The notes under the pieces are model-generated. The model had not been told where the DNA came from. It ran no database searches and saw nothing but the letters and a program-made list of their open reading frames with translations. This document shows, in pieces, positions 16,950 to 26,785 of a stretch of 64,000 nt of DNA. The position numbers were made by a program, and so were the translations under genes. Location: NCBI GenBank assembly GCA_041619555.1, contig JBFKDQ010000008.1, forward strand, positions 1-64,000, written 5' to 3'. The stretch's first letter is position 1. Every line of letters starts with the position of its first letter. The stretch comes from Oceanococcus sp041619555. Lineage in GTDB: Bacteria; Pseudomonadota; Gammaproteobacteria; Nevskiales; Oceanococcaceae.

Positions 16950-19181
16950 TCAAGCGTTGGCGAGAATGTCCGCGAGGGTCTTGCTCGGTCGCATCACGGC
17001 ATTCAGCTTGTCGACATCCGGCATGTAATAGCCGCCGATGTCGGCCGGCCTGCCCTGCACTTCGGTGAGTTCATTGATGATCTGCGCCTCGTTGTCCGCC
17101 AGCGCCTGCGCCAGCCGCCCAAAGTGCGCCCGCAGATCGGCATCCTCCAGTCGCTCCGCCATTTCCTGCGCCCAGTACATGGCCAGATAGAACTGGCTGC
17201 CGCGATTGTCCAGCTCGCCACTCCTCCGGGACGGGCTCTTGTTGTTGTCCAGCAATTTGCCGGTGGCCGCGTCCAAGGCGCTCGCCAGCACGCTGATCTT
17301 CGAATCCTCCTTCTTGATCCCCAGATCTTCGAGACTAGCGGCCAGGGCGAGAAACTCGCCCAGTGAATCCCAACGTAGATGATTTTCTTCCAGCACCTGC
17401 TGGACATGCTTCGGTGCGGAGCCACCCGCCCCGGTTTCGTAAAGACCGCCACCTGCCATCAGGGGCACGATGGACAGCATTTTGGCGCTGGTGCCCAGTT
17501 CCATGATCGGGAACAGATCGGTGAGGTAATCCCGCAGGATATTGCCGGTCACTGAAATCGTGTCCATGCCACGGATGCAGCGCTCCAAGGTGTAGCGCAT
17601 CGCTCGCACCTGCGACATGATCTGGATATCCAGGCCACTGGTGTCATGTTCCTGCAGATACTTCTCGACCTTCTTGATCAGTTCGTTCTCGTGAGGCCGA
17701 TAAGGGTCCAGCCAGAACAGGGCCGGCATGCCGGAATTGCGTGCCCGGGTCACCGCCAGCTTGACCCAGTCGCGAATCGGCGCGTCCTTGACCTGACACA
17801 TGCGCCAGATGTCACCGGCTTCGACGTGCTGAACCAGCAGCACTTCTTCGGTGTCGACATCGACGATGCGGGCTTCGCCGGCTTCCGGCACCTCGAAGGT
17901 CTTGTCATGCGAGCCGTATTCTTCGGCCTGCTGCGCCATCAAACCGACATTCGGCACCGTGCCCATGGTGGTGGGATCGAAAGCCCCATTGGTCTTGCAG
18001 AAGTTGATGATCTCCTGATAAATCCGCGCAAAGGTACTTTCCGGAATCACCGCTTTGGTGTCCTTGGGACGGCCATCGGCCCCCCACATCTTGCCCCCCG
18101 AGCGAATCATGGCCGGCATCGAGGCATCCACGATCACATCATTCGGGGCATGCAGATTGGAAATTCCGCGCGCTGAATCGACCATCGCCAGCGACGGCCG
18201 GTTTTCATGGCAGGCATGCAGATCGCGGGTGATTTCCTCACGCAGCGAACTCGGCAGGGACTCCAGCTTGTTGTACAGGTCCACCAGGCCGTTGTTGACA
18301 TTCACGCCCAGTTCATCGAACCAGAATTTGTGCTTCTTGAAGGCCTCCTTGTAGAACACGCGCACCGCGTGCCCAAACACGATGGGATGGGAGACTTTCA
18401 TCATCGTCGCCTTGACATGCAGCGAGAACAGCAAGCCCGTCTTGCGCGCGTCTTCCATCTGCTTTTCGTAGAACTCAAGCAGGGCCTTCTTGCTCATGAA
18501 CATGCTGTCGATGATTTCGCCCTCGAGCAGCGCAACCTCGGGCTTCAGCACCTTGGCCTCACCTTCAGCATTCACCAACTCCATGCGCACTCGCCGGGCG
18601 CGGTCCAGCGTCATGGATTTTTCCCCGTGGTAAAAATCGCCATGCGTCATATGCGCCACATGGGTCTGGGACGCCATGCTCCACTCGGCCATGGAATGCG
18701 GATTCTTGCGCGCGTATTCCTTCACCGCCTTGGGGGCACGGCGATCGGAATTGCCCTGGCGCAAGACCGGATTGACCGCGCTGCCCAGGCACTTGGAATA
18801 GCGCTGACGAATCGATTTTTCCTCCTCGCTTTGCGGATCCTGGGGAAAATCGGGGATCTTGTAGCCCTTGCCCTGCAACTCCTTGACGGCACTGATCAAC
18901 TGCTGCACGGCAGCACTGATATTGGGCAACTTGATGATGTTGGCCTCCGGCTTCAAACAGAGCTCGCCGAGCTGTGCGAGGTGATCGGGAATCCGCTGGG
19001 ATTCGTCCAGATAATCCGGAAACTCAGCGAGAATACGCGCCCCGAGAGAGATATCACTGGTGGCAACCTCGATGCCGACCGGCTCGGTAAAAGCCCGCAT
19101 GATCGGCAGGAAGGCGCTGGTCGCCAACATCGGCGCCTCGTCGGTCAGCGTATAGGTGATGGTCGGCTTCTGTTGGCTCAT
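16950..19181 (-). CDS. icd: NADP-dependent isocitrate dehydrogenase, monomeric type
   Basis: TCA-cycle enzyme converting isocitrate to 2-oxoglutarate with NADP. The 743-residue length and sequence landmarks (ITYTLTDEAPMLATSAFLPI, PNISAAVQQL, QGNSDRRAP, ANGLMAQQAEEYGSHDKTFE-like region, WLDPYRPHENELIKKV) match the large monomeric class II enzyme rather than the 415-residue dimeric one. The ATG at 19181 has GGAG about 8 bp upstream and gives the usual MSQQKPTITYT start; an in-frame extension is not supported. It is divergent from a rhodanese lipoprotein gene across 281 bp. Confidence 0.97.
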   Translation of the reverse strand: MSQQKPTITYTLTDEAPMLATSAFLPIMRAFTEPVGIEVATSDISLGARILAEFPDYLDESQRIPDHLAQLGELCLKPEANIIKLPNISAAVQQLISAVKELQGKGYKIPDFPQDPQSEEEKSIRQRYSKCLGSAVNPVLRQGNSDRRAPKAVKEYARKNPHSMAEWSMASQTHVAHMTHGDFYHGEKSMTLDRARRVRMELVNAEGEAKVLKPEVALLEGEIIDSMFMSKKALLEFYEKQMEDARKTGLLFSLHVKATMMKVSHPIVFGHAVRVFYKEAFKKHKFWFDELGVNVNNGLVDLYNKLESLPSSLREEITRDLHACHENRPSLAMVDSARGISNLHAPNDVIVDASMPAMIRSGGKMWGADGRPKDTKAVIPESTFARIYQEIINFCKTNGAFDPTTMGTVPNVGLMAQQAEEYGSHDKTFEVPEAGEARIVDVDTEEVLLVQHVEAGDIWRMCQVKDAPIRDWVKLAVTRARNSGMPALFWLDPYRPHENELIKKVEKYLQEHDTSGLDIQIMSQVRAMRYTLERCIRGMDTISVTGNILRDYLTDLFPIMELGTSAKMLSIVPLMAGGGLYETGAGGSAPKHVQQVLEENHLRWDSLGEFLALAASLEDLGIKKEDSKISVLASALDAATGKLLDNNKSPSRRSGELDNRGSQFYLAMYWAQEMAERLEDADLRAHFGRLAQALADNEAQIINELTEVQGRPADIGGYYMPDVDKLNAVMRPSKTLADILANA

Positions 19182-19462
19182 TTTCGGTCTCCGTAGGTGA
19201 GGGGTGCAGATCCGCGAGGCCTGCCTGCCAGCGACCGGTCGCGCGCGCTCGCATCGACTCAAGGCGCAAGAATCGCACGCTGCGTCGGGCGCGACAGACC
19301 GGCCGGCAAAGACGCTCACGCGCCAACAGCCAGAGCGGACACAGAATCTCTACGTATTATGAGGCATCAAGCCGTGATGGCGAAGCGGAACCCACCGGGG
19401 CGGTTCCGGTCGAACTGCCAGGCCACGCTCGTCACAGGAATCGAATCAAGCCACCCCCTGCC

Positions 19463-19921
19463 ATGAACCGGAATCCAACCATGCCCATCCGCGCGGCCCG
19501 CCGAGCTCCGCTGACGTTCCTGCTGAGTCTGGTCCTTGTCACCAGCGTTTTGCTGGCCTGTCAGGATCCTCAGTCCAGCAGCATGGCAGACGGAACATCG
19601 GCACCGACACTGCAACGCGTCTCCACCGCGCAGGCGGTGGCGCTGGCGCAGGACGGCGCCCGCATCCTGGATGTGCGCAGTCCGGCGGAGTGGCAGGCAG
19701 GCCATCTGCGCGATGCCCTGCACATCCCGCTGGATGCGCTGAACGATCAAGCCCTGCGGATGCTCCCGGACCGACAGCAGCCGGTGCTGATTTACTGTCT
19801 TTCAGGGGGGCGCGCAAGCGCGGCAGGAGAAACGCTGCAAGCCCTGGGCTATACCCAGATCCACGTGCTGCGACCAGGCGGCTTTGCCGAACTTCAGGCC
19901 GCGGGCCTGGTCACCGAGTAG
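19463..19921 (+). CDS. Rhodanese-domain lipoprotein
   Basis: A 152-residue protein with an N-terminal signal segment ending in a lipobox VLLAC (Cys about 33), then a single rhodanese domain. LDVRSPAEWQAGHLRDAL matches the family entry motif, and the active-site loop is CLSGGRA with the sulfur-carrying cysteine present. Predicted to be anchored at the periplasmic face. Rhodaneses move sulfane sulfur; the acceptor is unknown. It leads a run with the fatty acid hydroxylase (10 bp gap) and a second exported rhodanese. Confidence 0.88.
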   Translation: MNRNPTMPIRAARRAPLTFLLSLVLVTSVLLACQDPQSSSMADGTSAPTLQRVSTAQAVALAQDGARILDVRSPAEWQAGHLRDALHIPLDALNDQALRMLPDRQQPVLIYCLSGGRASAAGETLQALGYTQIHVLRPGGFAELQAAGLVTE

Positions 19922-19931
19922 CCACCACGCC

Positions 19932-20714
19932 ATGGATCCCGCCAACATCAGGCTGCCAATCTTCCTCGCCGTGCTGGGGCTGATGCTGAGCCTGGAGCTG
20001 TTCTGGCCACGCCGCCACACGCCGCCTGAACGGCGCCTGCGCTGGACTTCCAATTTCGGCATCCAGTTGCTCAATACCCTTCTGTTGCGCCTGCTATTTC
20101 CCGGCACGGCCATCGGGATCGCCGCATTTTATTCCGAACAGGGCATCGGCCTGCTGCAGGGGCAAGACCCACGCTGGACCATTCCGCTGTCCCTCCTGGT
20201 CCTGGATCTGGCCATTTATCTCCAGCATGTGGCCAGCCACCGCTGGTCCTGGCTATGGCGCCTGCATCGCATGCACCATTCCGACACCCACCTCGATGCC
20301 AGCAGTGCACTGCGTTTTCACCCCGCGGAAATCATGCTGTCCATGCTCTGGAAAGCGCTGGTGCTGGCGCTGCTCGGCGCCCCGGTCATTGCCGTGCTGA
20401 TTTTTGAAATCCTGCTCAACGCCTGCGCCATCTTCAATCACGCCAATGTCCGCCTGCCGCCTGGTCTGGACCGGGTGTTGCGCCGTCTGATCGTGACACC
20501 CGACATGCATCGGGTACACCACTCGATCCTGCCGGAGGAAACCAACTCGAATTACGGCTTCAACCTGCCATGGTGGGACCGCCTGTTCGGCACCTACCGT
20601 GACCAGCCCCGGCGCGGCCATGAGTGCATGACGATCGGCCTGCAGGAGTTTCGTGCACGCGAGGATGGCCGCCTGGATCGGCTGCTGTTCCAGCCTCTGC
20701 GCGGCGGCTCGTGA
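19932..20714 (+). CDS. Sterol desaturase / fatty acid hydroxylase family membrane protein
   Basis: A 260-residue integral membrane diiron enzyme. Histidine boxes are visible as LQHVASHRW, LHRMHHSD and MHRVHHS, plus a helper NHAN. The family hydroxylates or desaturates lipids with O2; bacterial substrates include hopanoids, sterols, carotenoids and fatty acids. Hydrophobic segments are seen near residues 5-22, 45-65 and 135-165. It begins 10 bp after the rhodanese lipoprotein and its TGA overlaps the GTG start of the next gene. The ATG at 19932 is the first that does not lie inside the preceding gene. Confidence 0.9.
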   Translation: MDPANIRLPIFLAVLGLMLSLELFWPRRHTPPERRLRWTSNFGIQLLNTLLLRLLFPGTAIGIAAFYSEQGIGLLQGQDPRWTIPLSLLVLDLAIYLQHVASHRWSWLWRLHRMHHSDTHLDASSALRFHPAEIMLSMLWKALVLALLGAPVIAVLIFEILLNACAIFNHANVRLPPGLDRVLRRLIVTPDMHRVHHSILPEETNSNYGFNLPWWDRLFGTYRDQPRRGHECMTIGLQEFRAREDGRLDRLLFQPLRGGS

Positions 20715-21271
20715 AGATCCCATGGTCCATGCTGCTCCTGCTGACATGCGTCTCCAACCCGCTGCTGGCTGCAGATCGCCTCAGCGCCATCGAAAGCGTG
20801 GTTGCGCTGCGCTTCGCGGTCAGCGACCTGGAAGCCGCTGACCTGCAGCAGCGCTTGCAAAGCAAGCTACGGCAACCGCTGCTCTTCGATACACGTACAA
20901 GCGAGGAATTCGCCGTCAGCCACCTACCCGAGGCCATGCGCATCGACGCAGACACCACGCCGGCGGCTTTCATCGCGCGTTTCGGCACCTTGCTTCCAGG
21001 CCAGGAACTGGTGTTCTACTGCTCGGTGGGCATGCGCAGCGCAAGCCTGGCATCGCAGCTGGAAGCGACCCTGCTCCAACATGGCGTGCGTTCGGTGCGG
21101 AATCTGCGGGGAGGAATCTTTCGCTGGCAGGCCAGCGGGTATCCGATGTTCAATTCCGAGGGCCAAACGGACGCCGTGCATCCCTACAACCGCCGCTGGG
21201 GCAAGCTGGTGCCGGCCGGCGGGCGAATCAGCACCAGGCCGGTGCCGCCCAAAACCGAGGGACAACCCTAA
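20711..21271 (+). CDS. Exported rhodanese-like protein
   Basis: A 186-residue protein starting at a GTG at 20711 that overlaps the upstream TGA (GTGA). The first 20 residues (KIPWSMLLLLTCVSNPLLAA) form a signal peptide. The rhodanese domain has LLFDTRTSEEFAVSHLPEA and an active-site FYCSVGMRS with catalytic Cys. The C-terminus carries an NSEGQTDAVHPYNRRWGK tail. The overlap implies translational coupling with the hydroxylase. Together with the lipoprotein rhodanese it frames a lipid hydroxylase between two exported sulfurtransferase-like proteins. Confidence 0.85.
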   Translation: MKIPWSMLLLLTCVSNPLLAADRLSAIESVVALRFAVSDLEAADLQQRLQSKLRQPLLFDTRTSEEFAVSHLPEAMRIDADTTPAAFIARFGTLLPGQELVFYCSVGMRSASLASQLEATLLQHGVRSVRNLRGGIFRWQASGYPMFNSEGQTDAVHPYNRRWGKLVPAGGRISTRPVPPKTEGQP

Positions 21272-21384
21272 GCACTGCTTCAGCGCAGACTCCGACCACC
21301 CGAGGCCCGCGACCCCAGCCATCGACCTTGCCGGTGCCTCGGGTTAAGCTGAACTTCCTCGCACAGAGCAAATGATCGATCTCC

Positions 21385-22470
21385 ATGGCAGCCTGGCAAC
21401 AATTCGAAGTCGATCGCAAGCAGTTGGACCGGACCCGCCTGCTCCAAGCTGAATTGCCCCCCTTGCCAAGCGGCCATGTGCGCATGCGCATCGACCGCTT
21501 CGCGCTCACCGCCAACAACCTCACCTATGCGCTGACCGGGGATTTGCTGGGCTACTGGAATTTTTTCCCGAGTACCGACACGAGCTGGGGACGGGTGCCG
21601 GCCATGGGCTGGGCCGAACTGATCGAATCGGACAATCCGGACTTGCCGCCTGGCGGGCGCTACTACGGCTGGTTCCCGATGGCCACTCATGTCGACATCC
21701 AGGCCGTGGCCAGCGCCGAAGGTTGCCGTGATGACGGCCCGCATCGCGCCCCCCATGCACCAATCTATCGCAGCTATACCCTGACGCAGCGCGATCCGCT
21801 GTATCAGGCAGGCGAGGACAACGAACACCGCCACGCGCTGTTGCGCGGCCTGTTTCTGACCGCCTTTCTGGCCGATCAGGCCCTGCTCGATGCAAGCTAC
21901 CATGGTGCCGAACAGGTTCTGGTCCTATCCGCTTCGAGCAAGACCGCGATTGCATTTGCCGAATGCGCCAGCGTCCACCACGGATTGCAGATCGTCGGCC
22001 TGAGTTCCGCCGACAAACTCGACTTCCTGCGACACCTGTCCTGCTATGACTCGGTCCTGAGTTATCCGGACGTGGCCCGGTTCGCAGCGGACACGCCCAC
22101 TTTGATCGTTGATCTTTCCGGCAACCGGGAACTGCTCGCCCGCCTGCATACCCACCTGGGTCCGGCGCTGAAATATTCCATGGCCATTGGCCGCAGCCAT
22201 CACGACGCCGCGGACGCGAGCATCGGTGGCACAGTCAAGCCGCAGTTCTTTTTCGCCCCGACCCAGGCCAAAACGTTGCTCAAAAACTGGGGGGCTGAAC
22301 GCTACTTTGCGGCGCTCAGTGAGGCGTTATCCCGCCATATTGACCGGAGTGCACAGTGGCTGCAGGTCGAGCTTTTAGATCAGCCCGCAGCGCTGCAACA
22401 GGCATGGCAGGATCTGTACCAGGGACAGATTCATCCGGCACGGGGTCTCATCGTGGGCTTGAACCCGTGA
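21385..22470 (+). CDS. DUF2855 family protein
   Basis: A 361-residue protein resembling DUF2855, a family distantly related to the MDR/quinone oxidoreductase fold. RFALTANNLTYALTGD and the tryptophan-rich MGWAEL/YYGWFPMA regions are characteristic. A nucleotide-binding-like LVLSASSKTAIAFA occurs in mid-protein. Function not established. It follows the second rhodanese by 113 bp in the same direction and may belong to the same transcript. No clear Shine-Dalgarno is visible at 21385. Confidence 0.83.
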   Translation: MAAWQQFEVDRKQLDRTRLLQAELPPLPSGHVRMRIDRFALTANNLTYALTGDLLGYWNFFPSTDTSWGRVPAMGWAELIESDNPDLPPGGRYYGWFPMATHVDIQAVASAEGCRDDGPHRAPHAPIYRSYTLTQRDPLYQAGEDNEHRHALLRGLFLTAFLADQALLDASYHGAEQVLVLSASSKTAIAFAECASVHHGLQIVGLSSADKLDFLRHLSCYDSVLSYPDVARFAADTPTLIVDLSGNRELLARLHTHLGPALKYSMAIGRSHHDAADASIGGTVKPQFFFAPTQAKTLLKNWGAERYFAALSEALSRHIDRSAQWLQVELLDQPAALQQAWQDLYQGQIHPARGLIVGLNP

Positions 22471-22624
22471 GCGCCAGCTCAAGACCACCGGCGCGATGCA
22501 CGCGGCGCTCGCGGATCAGCACGCCAGGACTGCGCGCCCGACCGGGCCACCCCATCGGCGCGGACACACCAGGCTTTCCAGCGTCTGCTCAGGACGCCGC
22601 ACAACGAGACGACGGGATCTACGC

Positions 22625-23578
22625 ATGAAACTGGCTGCAGATATTGGCGGCACGACCATGCGAGTCGCCACCGGACAGCGACGTGGCGAAGCAGTGGAAC
22701 TGAATCAGTTGCAGGAAATCAGCATGGTCACGGTGGACGCGCTCGGCCCCTGGCTGGCCAGCTATATCGATGCCCTGCCCCAGCGCCCGCAAAGCTGCGC
22801 GCTGGCGGTGGCCGGCCCGATCGTCCAGCACGGCACCGACACCCGCGTGCGGATGACCAATTTGCCGCTGGAAATCCGCGCACAGGAATTGGCCGAGACC
22901 CTGGCGATGCCGGTGCAAATCGTCAATGACTTCACCGCCATCAGCCTGGGCCTGCCCTTGTTGCCCGATGACGGTCGAGTATGCGTCGCCAGCGGCAAGC
23001 CGGTAACCGGCGCGGCGCTGGCGGTGCTGGGCCCCGGCACCGGGCTTGGCGTCTCCGGCCTGCTGCCGACGGCTTCAGGTTATGCGGTGATTGCCGGCGA
23101 AGGCGGCCATGTCAGTCTGGCAACTGGTGGTGGTGAGGACGAACTGGCGGTACTCAGTGAACTGCGCCGTGAAACTGATTTCGTCGGCGCCGAGGACGTG
23201 CTCTGCGGCACCCATCTGCCGCGGCTGTATCGTGCGGTCTGTCGCGTGGAAGGACGAACGCCCGCCTATATCAGCGCCGTCGACATCGCCCGGGCGGCGC
23301 TGGACAGAAATGACGGCCCGGCGCTTGAGACCCTGCGGCTGTTCACCCTGTGGTTGGGCCGCTGCGCCGGCGATCTCGCCCTCACCCTGGGCGCGCGCGG
23401 CGGCGTCTATCTGGCCGGCGGCATCCTGCCCAAATGGGGCGAGGGTTTCGACCACAAGCTGTTCACCCAGGGCTTTCGCGACAAGGGCCGCTTCTCCGCA
23501 TACGTCACGGAAATCCCGATCTGGCTGGTTACCCACCCTTATCCGGCCCTGCTCGGGCTGGTCGGCAACGAGCTCTGA
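22625..23578 (+). CDS. glk: Glucokinase (ROK-independent Glk family)
   Basis: A 317-residue cytoplasmic ATP-dependent glucokinase. LAADIGGTTMRVA is the phosphate-binding motif, IVNDFTAISLG carries the catalytic Asp, LGPGTGLGVSG and AGEGGHVSLA are the family signatures, and GGVYLAGGILPKW lies at the end. It makes glucose 6-phosphate. It opens the glycogen island and is convergent with malQ. The ATG at 22625 places the family start immediately before the phosphate loop. Confidence 0.94.
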   Translation: MKLAADIGGTTMRVATGQRRGEAVELNQLQEISMVTVDALGPWLASYIDALPQRPQSCALAVAGPIVQHGTDTRVRMTNLPLEIRAQELAETLAMPVQIVNDFTAISLGLPLLPDDGRVCVASGKPVTGAALAVLGPGTGLGVSGLLPTASGYAVIAGEGGHVSLATGGGEDELAVLSELRRETDFVGAEDVLCGTHLPRLYRAVCRVEGRTPAYISAVDIARAALDRNDGPALETLRLFTLWLGRCAGDLALTLGARGGVYLAGGILPKWGEGFDHKLFTQGFRDKGRFSAYVTEIPIWLVTHPYPALLGLVGNEL

Positions 23579-23613
23579 AGGGCTGCTGTACACGCCATCC
23601 TGGACTTTCCAGC

Positions 23614-23628
23614 GGCCGCTGAGCGGCC
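23614..23628. terminator. GC-rich hairpin between convergent glk and malQ
   Basis: GGCCGC-TGA-GCGGCC, a 6 bp perfect stem with a 3-base loop between the stops of glk and malQ. No T tract follows on either strand, so termination is only suggested by position. Confidence 0.35.
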
Positions 23629-23765
23629 AATGCGGCGTCACGGTCGCTCGCCATCAACGCCTTGCGATCCTTGGTTTTTGCGTCACCTTGTGCCCCACGC
23701 GGGCCGGCGAAGATCACAGCGCGTCAATGGTCTGGCAAGCGCTGCGTCCGCGTCTGGCCGCAGGT

Positions 23766-25112
23766 CTAGAGTTGGAGATCTTCGGCGATCCGCTGCGTGC
23801 GCAGATTGCTGAGACGACACGCATCGAAGACGGCATCGTCTGGCAGGGCCTGCAAACGCCAGTGCCAATTGCCGCTGTCGGTGCCCGGCGTATTCATGCG
23901 TGCGCTGCCGCCCAGCCCCAGCAGATCCTGCAAGGGCAGCATCACAAGCGCGGCTGGCGCCTCCAGCAGACGCTGGATCAGCGCCACATGCAGGGGACGC
24001 GTGGTCGGCCCGGCGTAAGCCGCCACCCGGTCGTGGATCTCGGGACTCAGGCTGGCCAGCCAGCCGGCGAGCGTTTCGTTGTCGTGCGTGCCCGAGTAGA
24101 GCACGGTATTGGGCTCACAATTCTCAGGCAAATGCGGATTGGCGGGATCGCCGTCAAAAGCGAATTGCAGAACCCGCATTCCCGGATACCCGGCCGCCAC
24201 TCTCAGCTCATCCACCGCCTCGGTAATATGCCCAAGATCCTCGGCCACCAGTGGCAAGGGACCCAGGGCTGTGTGTATGGCGTCAAGCAAAGCCTTGCCG
24301 GGCCCGACTTCCCAATGGCCGTCGATCGCGCTGTCCGCCGTCGGATCGAAAGTCCATGCCGCGTCAAGACCGCGGAAATGATCGATGCGGATCAGGTCGA
24401 ACAACTGGGCCTGACGACGCATCCGCGCCACCCACCACGCATAGCCATCCTCCGCCATGCGAGCCCAGCGATAATGCGGCATGTTCCATTGCTGGCCGGA
24501 TCTGGAAAAGTAGTCGGGCGGCACGCCGGTTCCGGCACTGAGCCGACCTTCGGCATCCAGTTGGAAAAGTTCAGGATGTGCCCACACATCGGCACTGTCG
24601 TGAGCAACGAAAAATGGCAGATCGCCGAACAGCAGGACCCCGCGCGCGTGCGCATAAGCCCGCAGTTCCGCCCAGGCGGCATCAAAGGCGGCCTGTTCGT
24701 CGATCACGGCCTGGATCCTCCTGGCATACTTCTCGCGTGCCTGCGCCATCGCCTCCGGATCGCGGTCACGCAAGGCTGCCGGCCACTGCGTCCAGGCCAC
24801 AGAAAATTCCTCGTGGAACACGCGAAACAGGGCGTAATCCGGCAGCCAGGCAGCCTGGGCGGCGACGAATTCGGTGCTTGCCGGCGGATAGGACGCCCGC
24901 ACGCCCAGCAGTGCGGCCTCTCCGGCGAAAACCGAACTTGAGGCATAGGGACTGCCGGCCTCATCGCACGGATTCAGAGGCAGGGTTTGCCAGACGGAAA
25001 ACCCACCCCGCGCCAACAGGTCAACAAACGCGCGCGCGGCACTGCCCAACCGATCATTTCCGGGCAGAGACGTCGGATGCAGCAAGACACCGGCGCGACG
25101 TTGATGCAGCAT
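23766..25112 (-). CDS. malQ: 4-alpha-glucanotransferase (amylomaltase)
   Basis: A 448-residue GH77 enzyme that transfers alpha-1,4-glucan segments. The start RRAGVLLHPTSLPG is the family entry motif. The nucleophile is in RIDHFRGL, the acid/base Glu in VAEDLG and the transition-state Asp in SGTHDNETLAGW. The ATG at 25112 lies 2 bp after the stop of the GH57 gene, so they are translationally linked. It is slightly shorter than the common 500-residue form. In this cluster it would disproportionate linear maltodextrins during glycogen turnover. Confidence 0.95.
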   Translation of the reverse strand: MLHQRRAGVLLHPTSLPGNDRLGSAARAFVDLLARGGFSVWQTLPLNPCDEAGSPYASSSVFAGEAALLGVRASYPPASTEFVAAQAAWLPDYALFRVFHEEFSVAWTQWPAALRDRDPEAMAQAREKYARRIQAVIDEQAAFDAAWAELRAYAHARGVLLFGDLPFFVAHDSADVWAHPELFQLDAEGRLSAGTGVPPDYFSRSGQQWNMPHYRWARMAEDGYAWWVARMRRQAQLFDLIRIDHFRGLDAAWTFDPTADSAIDGHWEVGPGKALLDAIHTALGPLPLVAEDLGHITEAVDELRVAAGYPGMRVLQFAFDGDPANPHLPENCEPNTVLYSGTHDNETLAGWLASLSPEIHDRVAAYAGPTTRPLHVALIQRLLEAPAALVMLPLQDLLGLGGSARMNTPGTDSGNWHWRLQALPDDAVFDACRLSNLRTQRIAEDLQL

Positions 25113-25114
25113 GC

Positions 25115-26785
25115 CTAGTTGCCAGGACGCATGGAGCCGGCCCCTCCGGACTCCAGCTTGCCAACAGCGAACACATGACGAAGCGCCTCGGGCGGCTCGT
25201 GACCGAGGGTGCGATACAGACCGGACAACTGAATCCGGAACAAGCGTTCGAAGGCCGACACATTCTCGGCCGAATTGTCCGCACCGAGCCACCAGAACCA
25301 GTCCGAACTTTCGCACAGGCCAAGCAGTTCACTGGCCTGATTCTGGCGCTCAGGGTCCAGCCCCGGCCAGGCCGCATCGTAGACCTGCTTGGCCGCGACG
25401 AGCAGGTCCCAGGCCCGGTTCTTGTCAGGATCCCCGATCCAGGTCGACAGGGTGCCGTAAACCCAGCTGCCGGTGACCACGCGCGGCAGTTCGGTCGGCT
25501 GGACATCGCGTCGTGCCAGGCATTGCGAGAAAGTCCGGGGCTGCAGGCGCGGATGATCCTCCAGCAAGCCGTACACCGCATCCAGAAAGTAATAGCCGTT
25601 GGCCGGATAATGTTCCCAGGCATTCTCGCCATCGAGAATGATGCTCACCGGCCCGGGTGGAGCCTCGGCGGCGATGCCTTCCAGGCGATGCACGAGATTC
25701 GCGGCCGCATCGTCGCCATGCCAGACCTTGTAAATGAAACCGATGGTATCGGACAGATCATCGTCACGGAAAAAACAGACCGGACCACCGGAAGCCGGCT
25801 GGTAAGGCCGGTGCGGATCGCCGCTCTGATCCACCAGGCCAGCCACGCTGTTGGTCAGCACGTTCTGCCCGGTGGCGCACCAGGTAAAGCCGGCCTCGGC
25901 AATCAGATTCAACGCAGGGGCGCTGATCGCCCCCTCCGATGGCCAGCAACCGACGGGAATCTGGCCAAAATGATACTGCATGCTTTCGCGCGCACGCTGC
26001 AGATGCCAGGCCGCACGTTCGGCGCCGCCAGGATAAGCCAGCGATTGCGGCAATTCGCACTCCGGCCAGGCTTCCTTGGCGCTGTTGAAATCGATCAGCA
26101 GGGGCAAAATTGGATGGCCCAGCGGAGTCACCGACAGCTCCACCTGCCCGCACTCCGCCAGGGCGCGATAGCGCGGCCGCAAATCCCGGATCAGGCCATG
26201 AATCAAACGCACCAGCGCCAGGCGGTCACTGGCTGAAAAACCATGTTCGATCGCGAGCAGGCGTTGCGCTTCCGAATCTTCACGCCGCACCGATTCTCCA
26301 AGCCAGCCGAGGTGATACCAGACCAGCAGATCGATGAGGTAACCATCGCCGAGATGCCCGGCCAGCAATGGATTATCGACCGCCAGATCAGCGATGGCGA
26401 TCAGCTCCTTGAACGCGTCGAAGCGGCCGATGACATGTTCGCGATGCGCGTGCCGGCAGGCCCGGATCAGTTCCAGACGCTGATCCAGGTTGCTTGGCGG
26501 CGCCGGCGCGGCCAGAGCTGCGAGCAAAGGATCCAGCGGCAGCTTGCCACTGGCAAAGAACTCGTCGAGTTCGCGAGTGTAGTCCTCGATCTGATCCAGC
26601 AGCACCGGTGTGAAATTCACCACCGTAGCCATGCCCGGATGGCCCTCAAGATGGGCCGCCATGTCGGCGTAATCCTTGATCGAGTGCAGATAGGTCCACG
26701 GTTTGACATTCATCCCGCTGACCGGATCGCGATAGCTCGGTTGATGCATGTGCCAGCACAGCACGACATCGAGTTTATCCACCAT
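25115..26785 (-). CDS. Glycoside hydrolase family 57 (amylopullulanase-like)
   Basis: A 556-residue GH57 protein. CWHMHQPSYRDP near the N-terminus and VVNFTPVLLDQIEDY are family marks. WPSEGAIS contains the likely nucleophile Glu and ILDGENAWEHY the acid/base Asp. The family cleaves or transfers alpha-glucans; this one resembles the APU-type N-domain, so alpha-1,6/alpha-1,4 activity is plausible. There is no signal peptide, so it is intracellular and may act as a debranching enzyme (no glgX is seen here). Its ATG overlaps the end of glgC by 11 bp and its stop lies 2 bp before malQ. Confidence 0.9.
   Translation of the reverse strand: MVDKLDVVLCWHMHQPSYRDPVSGMNVKPWTYLHSIKDYADMAAHLEGHPGMATVVNFTPVLLDQIEDYTRELDEFFASGKLPLDPLLAALAAPAPPSNLDQRLELIRACRHAHREHVIGRFDAFKELIAIADLAVDNPLLAGHLGDGYLIDLLVWYHLGWLGESVRREDSEAQRLLAIEHGFSASDRLALVRLIHGLIRDLRPRYRALAECGQVELSVTPLGHPILPLLIDFNSAKEAWPECELPQSLAYPGGAERAAWHLQRARESMQYHFGQIPVGCWPSEGAISAPALNLIAEAGFTWCATGQNVLTNSVAGLVDQSGDPHRPYQPASGGPVCFFRDDDLSDTIGFIYKVWHGDDAAANLVHRLEGIAAEAPPGPVSIILDGENAWEHYPANGYYFLDAVYGLLEDHPRLQPRTFSQCLARRDVQPTELPRVVTGSWVYGTLSTWIGDPDKNRAWDLLVAAKQVYDAAWPGLDPERQNQASELLGLCESSDWFWWLGADNSAENVSAFERLFRIQLSGLYRTLGHEPPEALRHVFAVGKLESGGAGSMRPGN

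Noticed and set aside
23091..24941. 616-codon open frame crossing glk and malQ
   Set aside because: It overlaps two well-supported enzymes on both strands and shows no family motif; a shadow of high-GC codon usage.
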